A stretch of 64,000 nt of DNA from NCBI GenBank assembly GCA_934695325.1, contig CAKUVD010000005.1, positions 1 through 64,000 on the forward strand. Direction: 5' to 3'. The notes below the pieces were generated by a model. It did no database searches, had not been told where the DNA came from, and saw only the letters and a list, made by a program, of their open reading frames with translations. The stretch is from an uncultured Bacteroidales bacterium (GTDB lineage: Bacteria; Bacteroidota; Bacteroidia; Bacteroidales; UBA932). Made by a program: the position numbers and the translations under genes. Positions 26,933-35,172 of the stretch are shown here, piece after piece. Each line of letters begins with the position of its first letter. Positions within the stretch are counted from its first letter, which is position 1.

Positions 26933-28249
26933 TCACTCCGCCATATTCCCTGAAGTCGCATAAAAGAAATCACGATGAGGAAGTCTCGACGAATAACGTG
27001 TACGGAGATCCCTGAAAAGGCCAGCCGTATAACGTGTGAACCCAGGGCCTTTCCACGTGCTGGTGTTAGTCACCATTATCCAGCATTCCCCGTCAGGATA
27101 ATACTTTATCAGTGCGCTCGTTCCGGAGAATGTCCCGGTACGCGTCCACTCCCCTGTCGGCTTAGTGTCATTCCAGCCAAGAGAGTAAGTGCTCTCGTCA
27201 AACCATTCCGTCATCGCTGAGACACTCTCAGCCGAGATGATGTCCGGGACTTCCGGCCGGCCGTCAATGGAGGCCACAAAACGGGCAAGTTCAGGCACGG
27301 AAGTCACCCAGGCTCCCGCCCCAGCAAGAGCATGGATGTCATTGCCTCCATAGCATCTGTCCACCATATTTCCGCTGTTGTTATACTCTTCCACAAGCCC
27401 GGAATCCGCACCATTATAATACTTCACCTCATTCTCGTACCGGTCCTCATAGTAATTGCCAGCGATGTGCATATCCACACACCCCGCAGGCATAAGCACG
27501 TTGTCCTGCATAAACTTCTCATAATCCTCGCCGGACACCTTCTCGATGATCATACTCAGCAGCAGATAGCCGAAATTTGAATAGTACTGTGATGTCCCAG
27601 GGACGAACCTCAGTCGTCGTCTCAGCTGCGTCTGCATCAACGTCAGGTGATCAGGAGGCGTGTCAAGATGATTCTGCTGCATAATATAGCGAGTGGAAAA
27701 CATCGGGTCACCTCCGTACGACGTAAAGCCACCCTTGTGACGGAGAAGGTCTTCCACGGTAATTTTATTATAGTTCGGATCATGCATCACAGATGTGTAG
27801 ACAGAATCCGTAAGTATGCCGCGAGGGCCGAACACAGTATCCTTCAACGTCAGCAATCCACGCTCCTGCAGCACCATAATGCCTGTCGCAGTAATGAGTT
27901 TGGACACAGATGCAACTCTCATAATGTCAGAAGGCTTCATCTTATTCCCGGTCTCCTCGTCTGCCCAGCCGTATCCCTTGGCATATATCAGCGAATCCTT
28001 ACGCATAATGGCAAGGGAGGCCCCGCGAAGTCCCCACTGACTCATATAATTCTCTATCCGAGAGTCCATTCCAGACAATGCAGACGTATCGGACAGGTCA
28101 TTTTTAAGGACCTCATTGAGACGAACCTGAACCCTGCCGTCTGGCAGGACATTCTCTTCTTTATGCGATGATGCAAGTGAAACACATAGTCCGACCGCCG
28201 AGGCCGCAAGACTTAGAATCAATGCTATACGCAGCCACCGTCTTTTCAT
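26933..28249 (-). CDS. Class C beta-lactamase-fold serine hydrolase
   Basis: A 438-residue exported hydrolase of the beta-lactamase/penicillin-binding-like family (PF00144). The N-terminal hydrophobic stretch (residues 7-27) is a signal peptide or anchor. The catalytic SxxK motif is Ser114-Val-Ser-Lys117 and the tyrosine motif YSN is at 223-225; a HTG-like third motif near the C-terminus is weak (RTGTFSGTS). Members act as peptidases, esterases or D-aminoacyl hydrolases in the envelope. Its ATG overlaps the stop of the cytidylate-kinase-like gene by 4 bases, so it is the last gene of the nrnA operon. Confidence 0.85.
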   Translation of the reverse strand: MKRRWLRIALILSLAASAVGLCVSLASSHKEENVLPDGRVQVRLNEVLKNDLSDTSALSGMDSRIENYMSQWGLRGASLAIMRKDSLIYAKGYGWADEETGNKMKPSDIMRVASVSKLITATGIMVLQERGLLTLKDTVFGPRGILTDSVYTSVMHDPNYNKITVEDLLRHKGGFTSYGGDPMFSTRYIMQQNHLDTPPDHLTLMQTQLRRRLRFVPGTSQYYSNFGYLLLSMIIEKVSGEDYEKFMQDNVLMPAGCVDMHIAGNYYEDRYENEVKYYNGADSGLVEEYNNSGNMVDRCYGGNDIHALAGAGAWVTSVPELARFVASIDGRPEVPDIISAESVSAMTEWFDESTYSLGWNDTKPTGEWTRTGTFSGTSALIKYYPDGECWIMVTNTSTWKGPGFTRYTAGLFRDLRTRYSSRLPHRDFFYATSGNMAE

Positions 28250-28914
28250 TTCACGGTCTCCTGAGCATTGTCCGACAAAGGAATCACAGCGTCTGCGGCC
28301 AGCAGACCTGACCTGCGGCAGAAATCGATTATCATATCGGCGGTACCGTCAATCCCCAGAATGGAAGAATCCACGCAGAGATCATAGTTGGATGCGACGC
28401 CCCAGTTTCCGAACGTATAATAATTATAATAGGTCTCCCGTGTCCTGTCCTTCTTACGCATAAGCGCCTCTGCTTGCTCAGGAGTGATGTTCATCCGCCC
28501 CGCAATGCGCTTGATCCTCACGGCGTCCTGGGCCGTTATGAACACATCCAGGCAAGGCCTGTCCCTCAGGATGTAGTCAGAACAACGTCCGATGAAGATG
28601 GCCGACTCCTTGTCAGCGATGGAACGTATGACATTGCTTTGTATGACAAACAGCTGATTATCACTCACATAATTATTAGCGGAGCCGAAACGTCCTACGT
28701 CCACGATGAAACTGGAGAGAGCCAGGAGGTTGCGCTTTTCGTCACTCTTGGCGAACAGATCCTTGCTGAAGCCGCTCTCCTCGGCGGCCTTAGCTATCAG
28801 TTCCTGGTCATATACCGGGATGCCGAGCTTGCGTCCAAGAGACAGGGCGACAAGCTTGCCGCCGCTTCCGAACTGTCTCCCGACATTGATTATCAATTTA
28901 TTGTCTTTCATCAT
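28246..28914 (-). CDS. Cytidylate-kinase-like protein
   Basis: A 222-residue P-loop protein of the cytidylate kinase-like group (PF13189), distinct from the essential Cmk. The nucleotide-binding loop is NVGRQFGSGGK with the following LGRKLGIPVYDQELI, and AIFIGRCSDYIL and KKDRTRETYYNYYT are the usual later motifs. The substrate of this branch is unknown. The ATG shares one base with the stop of the MATE gene (TAATG) and the next gene overlaps by 4 bases, so translation of the three is tightly coupled. An alternative start one codon later is possible. Confidence 0.82.
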   Translation of the reverse strand: MMKDNKLIINVGRQFGSGGKLVALSLGRKLGIPVYDQELIAKAAEESGFSKDLFAKSDEKRNLLALSSFIVDVGRFGSANNYVSDNQLFVIQSNVIRSIADKESAIFIGRCSDYILRDRPCLDVFITAQDAVRIKRIAGRMNITPEQAEALMRKKDRTRETYYNYYTFGNWGVASNYDLCVDSSILGIDGTADMIIDFCRRSGLLAADAVIPLSDNAQETVK

Positions 28915-30323
28915 TATGCTTGTTTTATCTTACTTCCGAGAATAGAAGGGTCATCACCGTCATCGAGTCTCCGGAATTTACGGAACAATGCCAGGAGCAT
29001 AATGGCGGAAAGTATTATCGCGGCGGAATCCGCTATAGGGAAACTCATCCATACTCCCCTATGTCCGAAGAACATCGGCATAAAATATATGAGCGGCACA
29101 AGGAACAGAAGCTGCCTGGACAATGACAGCAATATCGACTTGTGAACCATCCCGAGGCTCTGGAAGAAGTTTGTGGACACCATCTGGAAACCCACCAGAG
29201 GGAACGCCAGGTTAATGATACGAAGTCCCTTGTCAGCCAATGACTTCAATTCAGGGTCTTCCGTAAAGAGCGACACTGCGACATCCGGAATGAGTTCTGA
29301 CACGAGAAAACCTATGCAAGTGACTATGGTGGCACAGACAAGCGTCAGCTTGAACACCCGCTTCACCCTCGTATATTTTCTCGCACCGAAGTTATATCCT
29401 GCGATAGGCTGCATCCCTTGATTGAACCCCATATTGATCATAATGAAGAAGAACGATATGCGGTTCACTATGCCATACGCCCCGATGGCCAGGTCGCCTC
29501 CATATTTCAGAAGTTGCTGGTTTATGAACAATGTCACGATGCAGGCGGCCGAATTCATCAGGAACGGCCCCATTCCTATGGTCAGGGAATCTTTCGCTAT
29601 CCTGCCGTCAAGCCTGTAGTCGCGAAGACGCTTCGGCAGGTGCAGATAATGCGTCTGGTCGAAGAAATACCTGAGAGTGTAGCACAATGCCAGAAGCTGA
29701 CAGAGCACAGTCGCCAAGGCCGCGCCCTTTATCCCCATCCCGAAAGTGAAGATGAATATAGGGTCGAGTATCGTATTGGAAACCACAGTGAATATGGTCA
29801 ATGCCATAGCCAGTTTCGGGTTTCCGGACGCCCTTATCATATTGTTCAGGCCAAAATAGAGATGAGTGATGACATTACCGAGCAATATGATCATCATATA
29901 ATCTCTTGCGAAAGGCAATGTGTTCTCGGTAGCGCCGAAGAATACCAGTATCGGATTCAGGAACACCAGCGTGACAACGGAGAAAATTACACCGATGATG
30001 ATGTTGAGCAGCACTTCGTTAAGAAGCACCTTGCCGGCTGTCTCATAGTTCTTCTGCCCAAGCAGCATTGACAGGATGGTGGACGCACCTACGCCGACAA
30101 GAGTGCCGAGCGCAGTAGCCAGGTTCATAAGAGGGAACGTCACGGCCAGGCCGGAAATGGCATAGGAGCCGACATCCTTGATATGGCCGATGTAAATGCT
30201 GTCTACCATATTATAGAGAGAAGATGCAGTCATAGCTATGATAGCCGGGACTGCATACTGCATCAGCAAATCACGTATTCTCTTATCGCCAAGTTCTGTA
30301 GGTACAGCACCTGTTTCCGTCAT
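28914..30323 (-). CDS. MATE family efflux transporter
   Basis: A 469-residue inner-membrane protein with twelve predicted helices in two MatE repeats, related to the DinF/NorM-type exporters that use a proton or sodium gradient to expel drugs or metabolites. Typical segments are VPAIIAMTASSLYNMVDSIY in repeat one and NQGMQPIAGYNFGA in repeat two. It lies 12 bases after the FKBP lipoprotein gene and overlaps the cytidylate-kinase-like gene by 1 base. MATE plus a cytidylate-kinase-like gene is an arrangement I recall from other Bacteroidetes, but the reason for the pairing is unknown. Confidence 0.9.
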   Translation of the reverse strand: MTETGAVPTELGDKRIRDLLMQYAVPAIIAMTASSLYNMVDSIYIGHIKDVGSYAISGLAVTFPLMNLATALGTLVGVGASTILSMLLGQKNYETAGKVLLNEVLLNIIIGVIFSVVTLVFLNPILVFFGATENTLPFARDYMMIILLGNVITHLYFGLNNMIRASGNPKLAMALTIFTVVSNTILDPIFIFTFGMGIKGAALATVLCQLLALCYTLRYFFDQTHYLHLPKRLRDYRLDGRIAKDSLTIGMGPFLMNSAACIVTLFINQQLLKYGGDLAIGAYGIVNRISFFFIMINMGFNQGMQPIAGYNFGARKYTRVKRVFKLTLVCATIVTCIGFLVSELIPDVAVSLFTEDPELKSLADKGLRIINLAFPLVGFQMVSTNFFQSLGMVHKSILLSLSRQLLFLVPLIYFMPMFFGHRGVWMSFPIADSAAIILSAIMLLALFRKFRRLDDGDDPSILGSKIKQA

Positions 30324-30335
30324 ATATCCCTCCGT

Positions 30336-31370
30336 TTAAGGCTTGTCCACGATCTCTATCTCGAACATCAGCGGCACATATCCAGGTATGGAGTTTCCGC
30401 TTCCGCTGCTGCCATATCCATAGGCGGACACGAACAGGCCGGCCGACTTTCCGTAATGACGCATCTTCCAGAGTGTCATCGAGAAACCGGTGATGACTGA
30501 CGAGCCGTCACTGGAATCGTCAGAGTACATCTTGAGGTCAGAATACTTCTCTCCCCATTCTATCTTGACCGGAGAATATGTCTTGGAAGAGCTGTAGATA
30601 TTGTGGACCTTGGCAGTGTCCTTGATCGTGGTGTCGAACACCTGGCCGTTCAGGAGCCTGCCTATGTAGTTTATATATACCGTCGTGTCTGAAGGGAACG
30701 CATTCGTGTCCGCAGGAGCCTTGAGCTCCTTGTAATAAAACCCGTAAGACGTGGAGTCCGCCCCGCCCAGATATCTGGAGGCATAAGTCTCGATGGAATC
30801 TATCTGCGATTTGTAGATGTCATCCGTGATCCCGCGCAAAGTAACGGTATAGATGGCGGTAGAATTGTCAGAGGAATGCTTCAGATACTCAGAAGGTGTC
30901 TTATAGCGGTCATACGTCAGAAGCCAGGCCGGAATCACCGAAGTCCTCGTTCCGCCCACCTTCATTCCGTCAAGCACATCTTCTACGCCCACAGGAAGGC
31001 TGCTGTTCGCGGCAGCCCACACTTTGGCGCCATAATAATATGACTTGTCATAAGTGCCGAGCTGCTGCGCCACCTTGGAGCTCGTCGTGGATGTTATGGT
31101 TTCGTCAAGGTCTCTCACGGTGCAGTCCACTATGACGAAGTTCTGCCCATCGTAAACGGCGCCTGTCCCTGGTGTGTCCTCGAGCATATATGTGCCCAGA
31201 TCTGTCCCGACAGCCTCAGGATGCCTGACCTTTATCCACGCCTCAAGATAACGCTGTTCCGCATCATTCGGATATGTTTTCTCGGACTTTGCGCAGCCTG
31301 AAATCGCCAAAGCCGCCGCAATTATGCAGGCCGAAATGCCCGTCTTGATTACTATCTTGTTCATTTTCAA
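30336..31370 (-). CDS. FKBP-type peptidyl-prolyl isomerase lipoprotein (two-domain)
   Basis: A 344-residue lipoprotein: signal peptide with lipobox ISGC near residue 26. The protein carries two FKBP-like regions, one around residues 60-170 (VLDGMKVGGTRTSVIPAWLL) and one at 215-344 (YINYIGRLLNGQVFDTT through PLMFEIEIVDKP). FKBPs catalyse prolyl cis-trans isomerisation and help fold envelope proteins; lipidation places it at a periplasmic membrane face. It follows another FKBP lipoprotein by 12 bases, so the operon supplies two folding helpers in a row. The first domain looks degenerate and may bind rather than catalyse. Confidence 0.82.
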   Translation of the reverse strand: MKMNKIVIKTGISACIIAAALAISGCAKSEKTYPNDAEQRYLEAWIKVRHPEAVGTDLGTYMLEDTPGTGAVYDGQNFVIVDCTVRDLDETITSTTSSKVAQQLGTYDKSYYYGAKVWAAANSSLPVGVEDVLDGMKVGGTRTSVIPAWLLTYDRYKTPSEYLKHSSDNSTAIYTVTLRGITDDIYKSQIDSIETYASRYLGGADSTSYGFYYKELKAPADTNAFPSDTTVYINYIGRLLNGQVFDTTIKDTAKVHNIYSSSKTYSPVKIEWGEKYSDLKMYSDDSSDGSSVITGFSMTLWKMRHYGKSAGLFVSAYGYGSSGSGNSIPGYVPLMFEIEIVDKP

Positions 31371-31382
31371 ATAAATATCGTA

Positions 31383-31934
31383 TCAATCATTTGATATACT
31401 CTCGACCCATATATGATAGGCAAGGGCTGAATTTGCAGGAATCGTGCCTAACGGCCTCTTGCCGAAGCCGTATTTCCCCGAAAAAAGAATATAGCATTCC
31501 TGTCCGGCCCTGACTCCCTCCAGACCATATCTCAGCCCTTCTATGAAGCCGGACTTGTCCAGGTCCGCCTCCTTGACTTCAAACATCGACTCGTCAGAAA
31601 GCGACCAGCCGGCGGCGGAGGCCACTTCACTGCTGTTCGTCGAAAACAGATTCGAGTTGCCGAGAGACGAGCCGCTCAGCACATAGCCGGCATATCTGAA
31701 CGCTACATTACCGCCGGCCGACAGGCTGTCACCATCACCGTAGCTGACCACGACACGGCTCGCACCGTTATTGTACACGACATAAGCGGTGTCCACGGAT
31801 GACAATATGGACTTCACGAAAGCCTCGATATTCTGCTCCTGCCTGGAGTAGGTAGTCTTGACATCCTCTTTAGTGCAGGATACGGCAAGCGCAGCCAGCA
31901 CAGCCGCAATGGCTATGACCTTATTCCGAAACAT
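31383..31934 (-). CDS. FKBP-type peptidyl-prolyl isomerase lipoprotein (single domain)
   Basis: A 183-residue lipoprotein with signal peptide MFRNKVIAIAAVLAALAVSC (lipobox AVSC) and one FKBP domain at the C-terminal half (FRYAGYVLSG..., GLRYGLEGVRAGQECYILFS, PANSALAYHIWVESI). I chose the ATG at 31934 because the signal peptide begins there; the longer frame to 32060 is only nrnA read out of frame. The start overlaps the 3' end of nrnA by 14 bases, which implies coupled translation. It resembles the GldI-type lipoprotein isomerases of Bacteroidetes, but no gliding genes are nearby. Confidence 0.82.
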   Translation of the reverse strand: MFRNKVIAIAAVLAALAVSCTKEDVKTTYSRQEQNIEAFVKSILSSVDTAYVVYNNGASRVVVSYGDGDSLSAGGNVAFRYAGYVLSGSSLGNSNLFSTNSSEVASAAGWSLSDESMFEVKEADLDKSGFIEGLRYGLEGVRAGQECYILFSGKYGFGKRPLGTIPANSALAYHIWVESISND

Positions 31935-33012
31935 ACTCACCGGATTCAAAGAAATCAGCAATATGCTTCTCGATATATTCCGCAGCCAGTTCCGGCGACG
32001 CGATGTCAGCCTTCGTCCCGTCTGGCATATCCTTATAGAACAGCCTGCCTCCGGAGGCATTTTCGTGTCCGCCGCCGTGGAAATACCTGGACGAGCACTT
32101 CACGGCCGAGTATCCGGCCTTCGAGCGCACTGACACCCTGAAGAAGCCGTCACCGTCCTGCTTCAGAAAAATGCTCATTTTCACGGACTCTATCTTAAGA
32201 GGTTCATTCACAAGACCTTCCGTCTCCCCTTCCTGGACATTGAACCTGGTAGCCAAGCTCTCGTCCATTATCATATAAGCCACACCGAACTGCGTGACAA
32301 TCAAGTTCTTGTACAGCATATATCCCCACATCCTCGTCCTGGTCTCACGGCCGCTCTGGTACAATGCGGACAGGATCCCGTTCCTGTCCACCCCGGCGGC
32401 GAGGAGCGCAGATGCCATCTCCAGCGTGGAAGGATATACTGAATTGGCGAAATTGTTAGTATCGGTGGTCATTCCTGTCATCAGCGCCGAAGCAGCGGCA
32501 GGAGGTATGGACGAAGCGTTCCCGGCTACATCAGGCATCGCCATCAGGACATTGAACAGAAGTTCCGAGGCAGATGACACCGACGTCTCGGAAAACACAA
32601 GGCCAAATGAGTCTTTGTCAGGTCCGAGGTGATGGTCAATGAGCACCTTCCTGGCCGAAGACTCCAGGCAAGGCCTTTCCAACGCCCCGGTACGGCTGAA
32701 AGAGTTGCAGTCCATAAGGAAGATCATATCCGCCTGGGAGATGCGCTCCAGCGCCTTTTCATTGTCCTCTGGATAATGTATCACGCCACCGTCCGGAATC
32801 CCGTCAAGAATGAATCTCAAAGTCTCCGGAATCACGTCCGAATATATTATGGCAGCGTCAATGCCGCGTCTCGACAGATACCGGCACATTGCCGACGTGC
32901 TCCCCACGGCGTCTCCGTCAGGATGGATGTGCGTTACCAGCACAGCGTTTCCGCACGTGCCAATCATCGCGTCCAGAGCCTGTATATCGTCTTTGTTCAC
33001 AAGTCTCATCAT
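31921..33012 (-). CDS. nrnA: DHH family phosphoesterase, NrnA-type oligoribonuclease/pAp phosphatase
   Basis: A DHH/DHHA1 protein of about 363 residues. Motifs seen are HIHPDGDAVGS (motif I/II metal ligands), FLMDCNSFSR (aspartate), LIDHHLGPD (DHH), TDTNNFA and the C-terminal GGGHENASGG of DHHA1. Such enzymes finish RNA decay by cutting nanoRNAs and often dephosphorylate 3'-phosphoadenosine 5'-phosphate. The open frame reaches 33057, but a perfect -7 element at 33030-33037 would lie inside it, so I place the start at the double ATG 33012/33009 (MMRLVNKDD). It leads the six-gene operon down to 26933. Confidence 0.9.
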   Translation of the reverse strand: MMRLVNKDDIQALDAMIGTCGNAVLVTHIHPDGDAVGSTSAMCRYLSRRGIDAAIIYSDVIPETLRFILDGIPDGGVIHYPEDNEKALERISQADMIFLMDCNSFSRTGALERPCLESSARKVLIDHHLGPDKDSFGLVFSETSVSSASELLFNVLMAMPDVAGNASSIPPAAASALMTGMTTDTNNFANSVYPSTLEMASALLAAGVDRNGILSALYQSGRETRTRMWGYMLYKNLIVTQFGVAYMIMDESLATRFNVQEGETEGLVNEPLKIESVKMSIFLKQDGDGFFRVSVRSKAGYSAVKCSSRYFHGGGHENASGGRLFYKDMPDGTKADIASPELAAEYIEKHIADFFESGEYVSE

Positions 33013-33029
33013 TATTCTGTTATCAAGTG

Positions 33030-33037
33030 CAAATTTA
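33030..33037 (-). promoter_or_regulatory. -7 promoter element for the nrnA operon
   Basis: The minus strand reads TAAATTTG, an exact TAnnTTTG match, 18 bases before the chosen nrnA start. It fixes that start and is divergent from the element at 33070. Confidence 0.55.
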
Positions 33038-33046
33038 CAAATTATA

Positions 33047-33077
33047 TTGCATTTCATAAATCAATTTCATAACTTTG
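33047..33077 (+). promoter_or_regulatory. Promoter for the 33143-35092 operon (-33 TTG and -7 TAACTTTG)
   Basis: TTG at 33047-33049 is followed after 20 bases by TAACTTTG at 33070-33077, an exact -7 match with good spacing. The start codon at 33143 is 66 bases downstream, so the leader is about 60 bases. The region overlaps the upstream part of the divergent nrnA promoter. Confidence 0.6.
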
Positions 33078-33142
33078 TCCGAACCGATTTGAATCCTGAG
33101 GGATTTGAATTTGATTTGAAATAATAAAACTCAAAGCATAAA

Positions 33143-33832
33143 ATGAAAGGAATAGTTAAAAAGATTGTCTGCCTTCTGCTGCTCGTTGTCATCGCCGGAC
33201 TGGTATATGCCAACATCAAGAGCATAATGCAGCCTATTAATTTCAACAAACAGAAAGACTACCGCGAATCCGTCGGCATCCAGAGAATGAAGGATCTACG
33301 TACCCTTCAGGAGGCCTTCAAAACAGTAAACGGAAGATTCACGGCATCTGCGGACACTCTCGTGGACTTCTACAAGAACGGAAAGATGGAAGTTCTTATG
33401 CAGATCGGCTCCAATGACGACTCTCTCGCTGTCGCAAATACCGAGAAGCTGAAGAAGACACGCCGCGGAATCACCCCTGAGCAGATGTATGAGCTCTACA
33501 AAAACGGTGAGCACCTCGTGTTCTCAGTATCCAACAAGGTCAATGTAAAGGATACACTGTTCAAGAACAGGTCAAACTTCGACATCGATTCACTCAAATA
33601 CATTCCGTTCTCACACGGCGACACCATCCAGATGGAGGCCATCGAGAAGGAAGTTTCAGGCGTGAAAGTTCCTCTCTTCGAGGCCAGGATGCCTTACAAG
33701 TCTCTTCTCAGAGGTCTTGACAACCAGCTCAGGATAAACCTCGACGCTGACCGCAAGGCAATGAACCGCTATGAGGGTCTTCAGGTAGGAAGCATCTCCG
33801 CACCTAACAACAATGCAGGTAACTGGGAGTAG
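33143..33832 (+). CDS. Membrane-anchored conserved hypothetical protein
   Basis: A 229-residue protein I do not recognise by name. One N-terminal helix (KKIVCLLLLVVIAGLVYANI) anchors it, and the remainder is a periplasmic charged domain with a possible coiled coil around residues 45-65 (RMKDLRTLQEAFKTVNGRFT). The last 15 residues are asparagine- and glycine-rich. The layout recalls type-II-pseudopilin-like anchored proteins (helix, then a 'QEAFKTVNGRFTASADTLVD' stretch), but no GFxxxE motif is present. It heads an operon with DUF3822 and rsmD, an order I associate with Bacteroidales genomes. Confidence 0.72.
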   Translation: MKGIVKKIVCLLLLVVIAGLVYANIKSIMQPINFNKQKDYRESVGIQRMKDLRTLQEAFKTVNGRFTASADTLVDFYKNGKMEVLMQIGSNDDSLAVANTEKLKKTRRGITPEQMYELYKNGEHLVFSVSNKVNVKDTLFKNRSNFDIDSLKYIPFSHGDTIQMEAIEKEVSGVKVPLFEARMPYKSLLRGLDNQLRINLDADRKAMNRYEGLQVGSISAPNNNAGNWE

Positions 33833-33875
33833 TCCCGCATAGGAGCGGCGGCGCTGCCGTCACACTGACAAGACT

Positions 33876-34559
33876 ATGTTTCAGAAAACAAATGACGGAA
33901 TATCCATTCAAGTCTCCTTGAGTGGATATTCTTTTAGAATAACGGACAACGAAGGAGAACGATGCTCCGGCTGGCTCAGCCCGGAGCACATCTTCACCAC
34001 TCCGGAGTTCCAGAAAAGATATGATTCCGTGAAAGTGTCACTAATGACACCTAAGGTGGCGCTCGTCCCGGAACACTTTTTCAATCCAGTGGAGACCCGG
34101 GAAGCCTTGGCCGACGTGGTCAGGCTGGATGATTCCGACCAGGTCGAGTTCATAAGAATGCCACAGCTGGGCGCCATCATACTGTTCTCCAACAACATCG
34201 GGGAGACACTGTCCCGTATGATAACGCAGACAGTATATACGACTGACGGGTATCAGGCGAGAATCCTTCCCGAGATGTACTATATGCTGGAGGCGCTGGA
34301 CAGATGCGGCGACTACAACAAGATCATCGCTTCGTATGCGGACTCATATCTGCATCTCGTGATAGCGCAAGGCAAGAGCCTCCAGATAGCGAACACATTC
34401 AAGGCTCCTGACTTCACCACGGCAGAGTATTTCATCTTCAGCACAATGAAGAAACTACAGCTGAATCCAGAGGTTTCCTCCATCTGTTTCCGCACTCCGG
34501 TGACAACAGAACAGGAAATGGCGATGTATAGATATTTCAAGTCAGTGGAGGTATTATGA
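33876..34559 (+). CDS. DUF3822 family protein
   Basis: A 227-residue cytoplasmic protein matching the DUF3822 pattern: an N-terminal strand-rich part (SIQVSLSGYSFRITDNEG), LMTPKVALVPEHFFNPVE in the middle and a C-terminal helix pair. The fold of the family is actin-like/ATPase-related in predictions, but function is unknown. It overlaps the rsmD start by 4 bases (ATGA), so the two proteins are probably made together, which hints at a role near ribosome assembly or RNA modification; this is inference. The upstream hypothetical ends 43 bases before. Confidence 0.85.
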   Translation: MFQKTNDGISIQVSLSGYSFRITDNEGERCSGWLSPEHIFTTPEFQKRYDSVKVSLMTPKVALVPEHFFNPVETREALADVVRLDDSDQVEFIRMPQLGAIILFSNNIGETLSRMITQTVYTTDGYQARILPEMYYMLEALDRCGDYNKIIASYADSYLHLVIAQGKSLQIANTFKAPDFTTAEYFIFSTMKKLQLNPEVSSICFRTPVTTEQEMAMYRYFKSVEVL

Positions 34560-35092
34560 GAATCATAGGCGGGTCCCTGAAAGGGAAGAACATCTCTGCG
34601 CCACAGGATTTCAAGGCGAGACCGACGACAGATTTCGCTAAAGAGGCGCTTTTCAATATCCTGGACAATGAATTCGAGTTCGAAGGGTTGAATGTCCTGG
34701 ACTTGTTCAGCGGTACTGGCTCCATCTCATACGAATTCGCATCCAGGGGCGCCGGGCACGTGTGGTCCGTAGAGATGAATCCGCAGTATTCGGCATTCAT
34801 AAAGGAACAGGCACACAAGCTAGGGCTGAAGAATCTCACTGCCGTCCATCACAACGTCTTCGATTTCATACCGATATGCAGAGAAAGATTCGACATAGTG
34901 TTCGCAGACCCGCCTTACGCTCTGGAAGGACTGGAGACGATTCCTGACAAAGTCCTGGATGCAGGGTTGGTCTATCCGGAGAGATACCTCATATTGGAGC
35001 ACGGTGATGAACATTCATTCACTGACCATCCGGCTTTCGTAAAAGAAAGAGTCTATGGCCGCGTCCATTTCAGTTTCTTCGAGCCAGTCTAA
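34556..35092 (+). CDS. rsmD: 16S rRNA (guanine(966)-N2)-methyltransferase RsmD
   Basis: A 178-residue Rossmann-fold methyltransferase. RIIGGSLKGKNI opens the protein as in RsmD, RPTTDFAKEALFNIL is the family motif, LDLFSGTGSISYE binds S-adenosylmethionine and FADPPY is the catalytic (N/D)PPY motif. It methylates the exocyclic amine of G966 in 16S rRNA on the assembled small subunit. The length is typical. The ATG overlaps the DUF3822 stop by 4 bases, and a strong stem-loop begins right at its own stop codon. Confidence 0.93.
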   Translation: MRIIGGSLKGKNISAPQDFKARPTTDFAKEALFNILDNEFEFEGLNVLDLFSGTGSISYEFASRGAGHVWSVEMNPQYSAFIKEQAHKLGLKNLTAVHHNVFDFIPICRERFDIVFADPPYALEGLETIPDKVLDAGLVYPERYLILEHGDEHSFTDHPAFVKERVYGRVHFSFFEPV

Positions 35093-35138
35093 AAAGATAA
35101 AGAGGCCGCCCCAGAAAGGGTCGGTCTCTTTATCTTTT
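35092..35138. terminator. Bidirectional terminator between rsmD and ptb
   Basis: AAAAGATAAAGAGGCC (35092-35107) pairs with GGTCTCTTTATCTTTT (35123-35138) over 16 positions with one G-T pair. The A- and T-rich outer ends give a U-run in either direction, which suits the convergent genes on both sides. Confidence 0.8.
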
Positions 35139-35172
35139 GAGCATCTTTTCGCGCAAGCCTTACGGCTACTTA

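Noticed and set aside
29418-30071. 217-codon plus-strand frame opposite the MATE gene
   Set aside because: Composition is that of antisense membrane-protein codons and it has no recognisable fold.
31935-32060. N-terminal extension of the single-domain FKBP
   Set aside because: It is nrnA read out of frame; the signal peptide starts at 31934.
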